Source: Dolichospermum planctonicum (GTDB lineage: Bacteria; Cyanobacteriota; Cyanobacteriia; Cyanobacteriales; Nostocaceae). From it: DNA of 64,000 bases. The stretch is from assembly GCF_005402965.1 (NCBI RefSeq), contig NZ_BJCF01000017.1, positions 1 through 64,000 of the forward strand, given 5' to 3'. A program made the position numbers and the translations under genes. This document shows positions 63,619-64,000 of this stretch, in pieces. Position 1 is the first letter of the stretch; each line of letters opens with the position of its first letter. The notes below the pieces were generated by a model that saw nothing but the letters and a program-made list of their open reading frames with translations, searched no databases and had not been told where the DNA came from.

Positions 63619-64000
63619 CTATGTTTCTGCTGTCAAGCGTAATTTTTCTGAAGTTCTTAAAATTTGTCCCGCTAAAACCGCTGCACCAAAGCCATTATCT
63701 ATATTTACCACACCTATACCAGCAGCGCAAGAATTGAGCATTGTCAATAGAGGTGCTAAACCGGAAAAACTTGCACCATAACCAATACTAGTAGGAACAG
63801 CAATCACTGGACAATCTGCCAAACCAGCTACTACACTAGGTAAAGCCCCTTCCATACCTGCTACGACAATTAATACTGACGCTGATTCTAATAGGTGACG
63901 GTTACTGAGTAAACGGTGTATTCCCGCTACACCTACATCCCAAAGACGCTGTACAGAGAAACCAGAAAGTTCAGCAGTGACAGCCGCTTCTTCAGCAACA
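63619..64000 (-). CDS. larB: LarB-like nickel-pincer cofactor enzyme, C-terminal part (cut by window edge)
   Basis: The C-terminal 126 residues of a LarB protein are visible; the gene continues beyond 64000. The frame reads [20 protein letters not shown], then [20 protein letters not shown] and [40 protein letters not shown], typical of the PurE-like carboxylase domain of LarB. LarB carboxylates nicotinic acid adenine dinucleotide at the start of the nickel-pincer cofactor pathway. No larC or larE is seen in the window. An internal Met (63855) is not the true start. Confidence 0.88.
   Translation of the reverse strand, partial: VAEEAAVTAELSGFSVQRLWDVGVAGIHRLLSNRHLLESASVLIVVAGMEGALPSVVAGLADCPVIAVPTSIGYGASFSGLAPLLTMLNSCAAGIGVVNIDNGFGAAVLAGQILRTSEKLRLTAET

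Overview
The window is AT-rich chromosomal DNA of a filamentous, probably heterocyst-forming cyanobacterium (Nostocales; an Anabaena/Dolichospermum/Aphanizomenon-like genome fits best). Evidence: psbD-psbC, ycf4, ferredoxin-thioredoxin reductase, a thylakoid-lumen pentapeptide protein, an HCP/CTDH carotenoid-protein pair of the Anabaena type, a hormogonium-type chemotaxis cluster, scattered HIP1 octamers (GCGATCGC) and many heptanucleotide tandem repeats. No plasmid, prophage, CRISPR array or intact transposase is seen.

Layout. 1-5100: end of a nitrate/nitrite uptake operon (nrtA-nrtB-nrtC, minus strand), preceded by a promoter region rich in dyads; a 49-bp tandem repeat follows nrtC. 5.1-10.4 kb: a PlsY-like/phosphotransferase fusion, a 46-residue membrane protein, a fibrillin and a pentapeptide protein. 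10.4-18.1 kb: cobalamin genes cobG-cobH-cobI-cbiG/cobJ behind a B12 riboswitch, then cobL (plus strand); between them are decayed toxin-antitoxin genes. 18.2-28.9 kb: mtnA, ftrC-DUF309, lptA-lptB-lptF/G, the split orange-carotenoid-protein pair (HCP and CTDH), queG, a HAD phosphatase, recA and DUF1818. 29.0-35.3 kb: tRNA-Pro(GGG) and a cheW-mcp-cheA cluster. 35.6-37.8 kb: pnp.

38-50 kb is the accessory region: a DUF433/DUF5615 toxin-antitoxin pair, two nearly identical Uma2 genes flanking a membrane-anchored Ser/Thr kinase with a hexamer-repeat membrane segment, a SNF2 helicase and SWIM protein separated by an Rpn-like nuclease gene, and a Uma2 pseudogene broken by a nonsense codon and a 53-bp palindromic element. 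50-64 kb is core: an outer-membrane barrel-like protein, psbC-psbD, ycf4, a cyclophilin lipoprotein, a FabF-like synthase, gcvT-gcvH, a lumenal pentapeptide protein, a hydrolase, a Nudix enzyme, a small basic protein with a possible attenuator, argH, and larB running off the right edge.

The most interesting items are the PlsY-like/dikinase fusion, the small palindromic element family caught interrupting a gene, the possible attenuator ahead of the 57-residue basic protein, and several gene fossils readable at base level. All assignments come from reading the sequence and from family knowledge; no database search was run.
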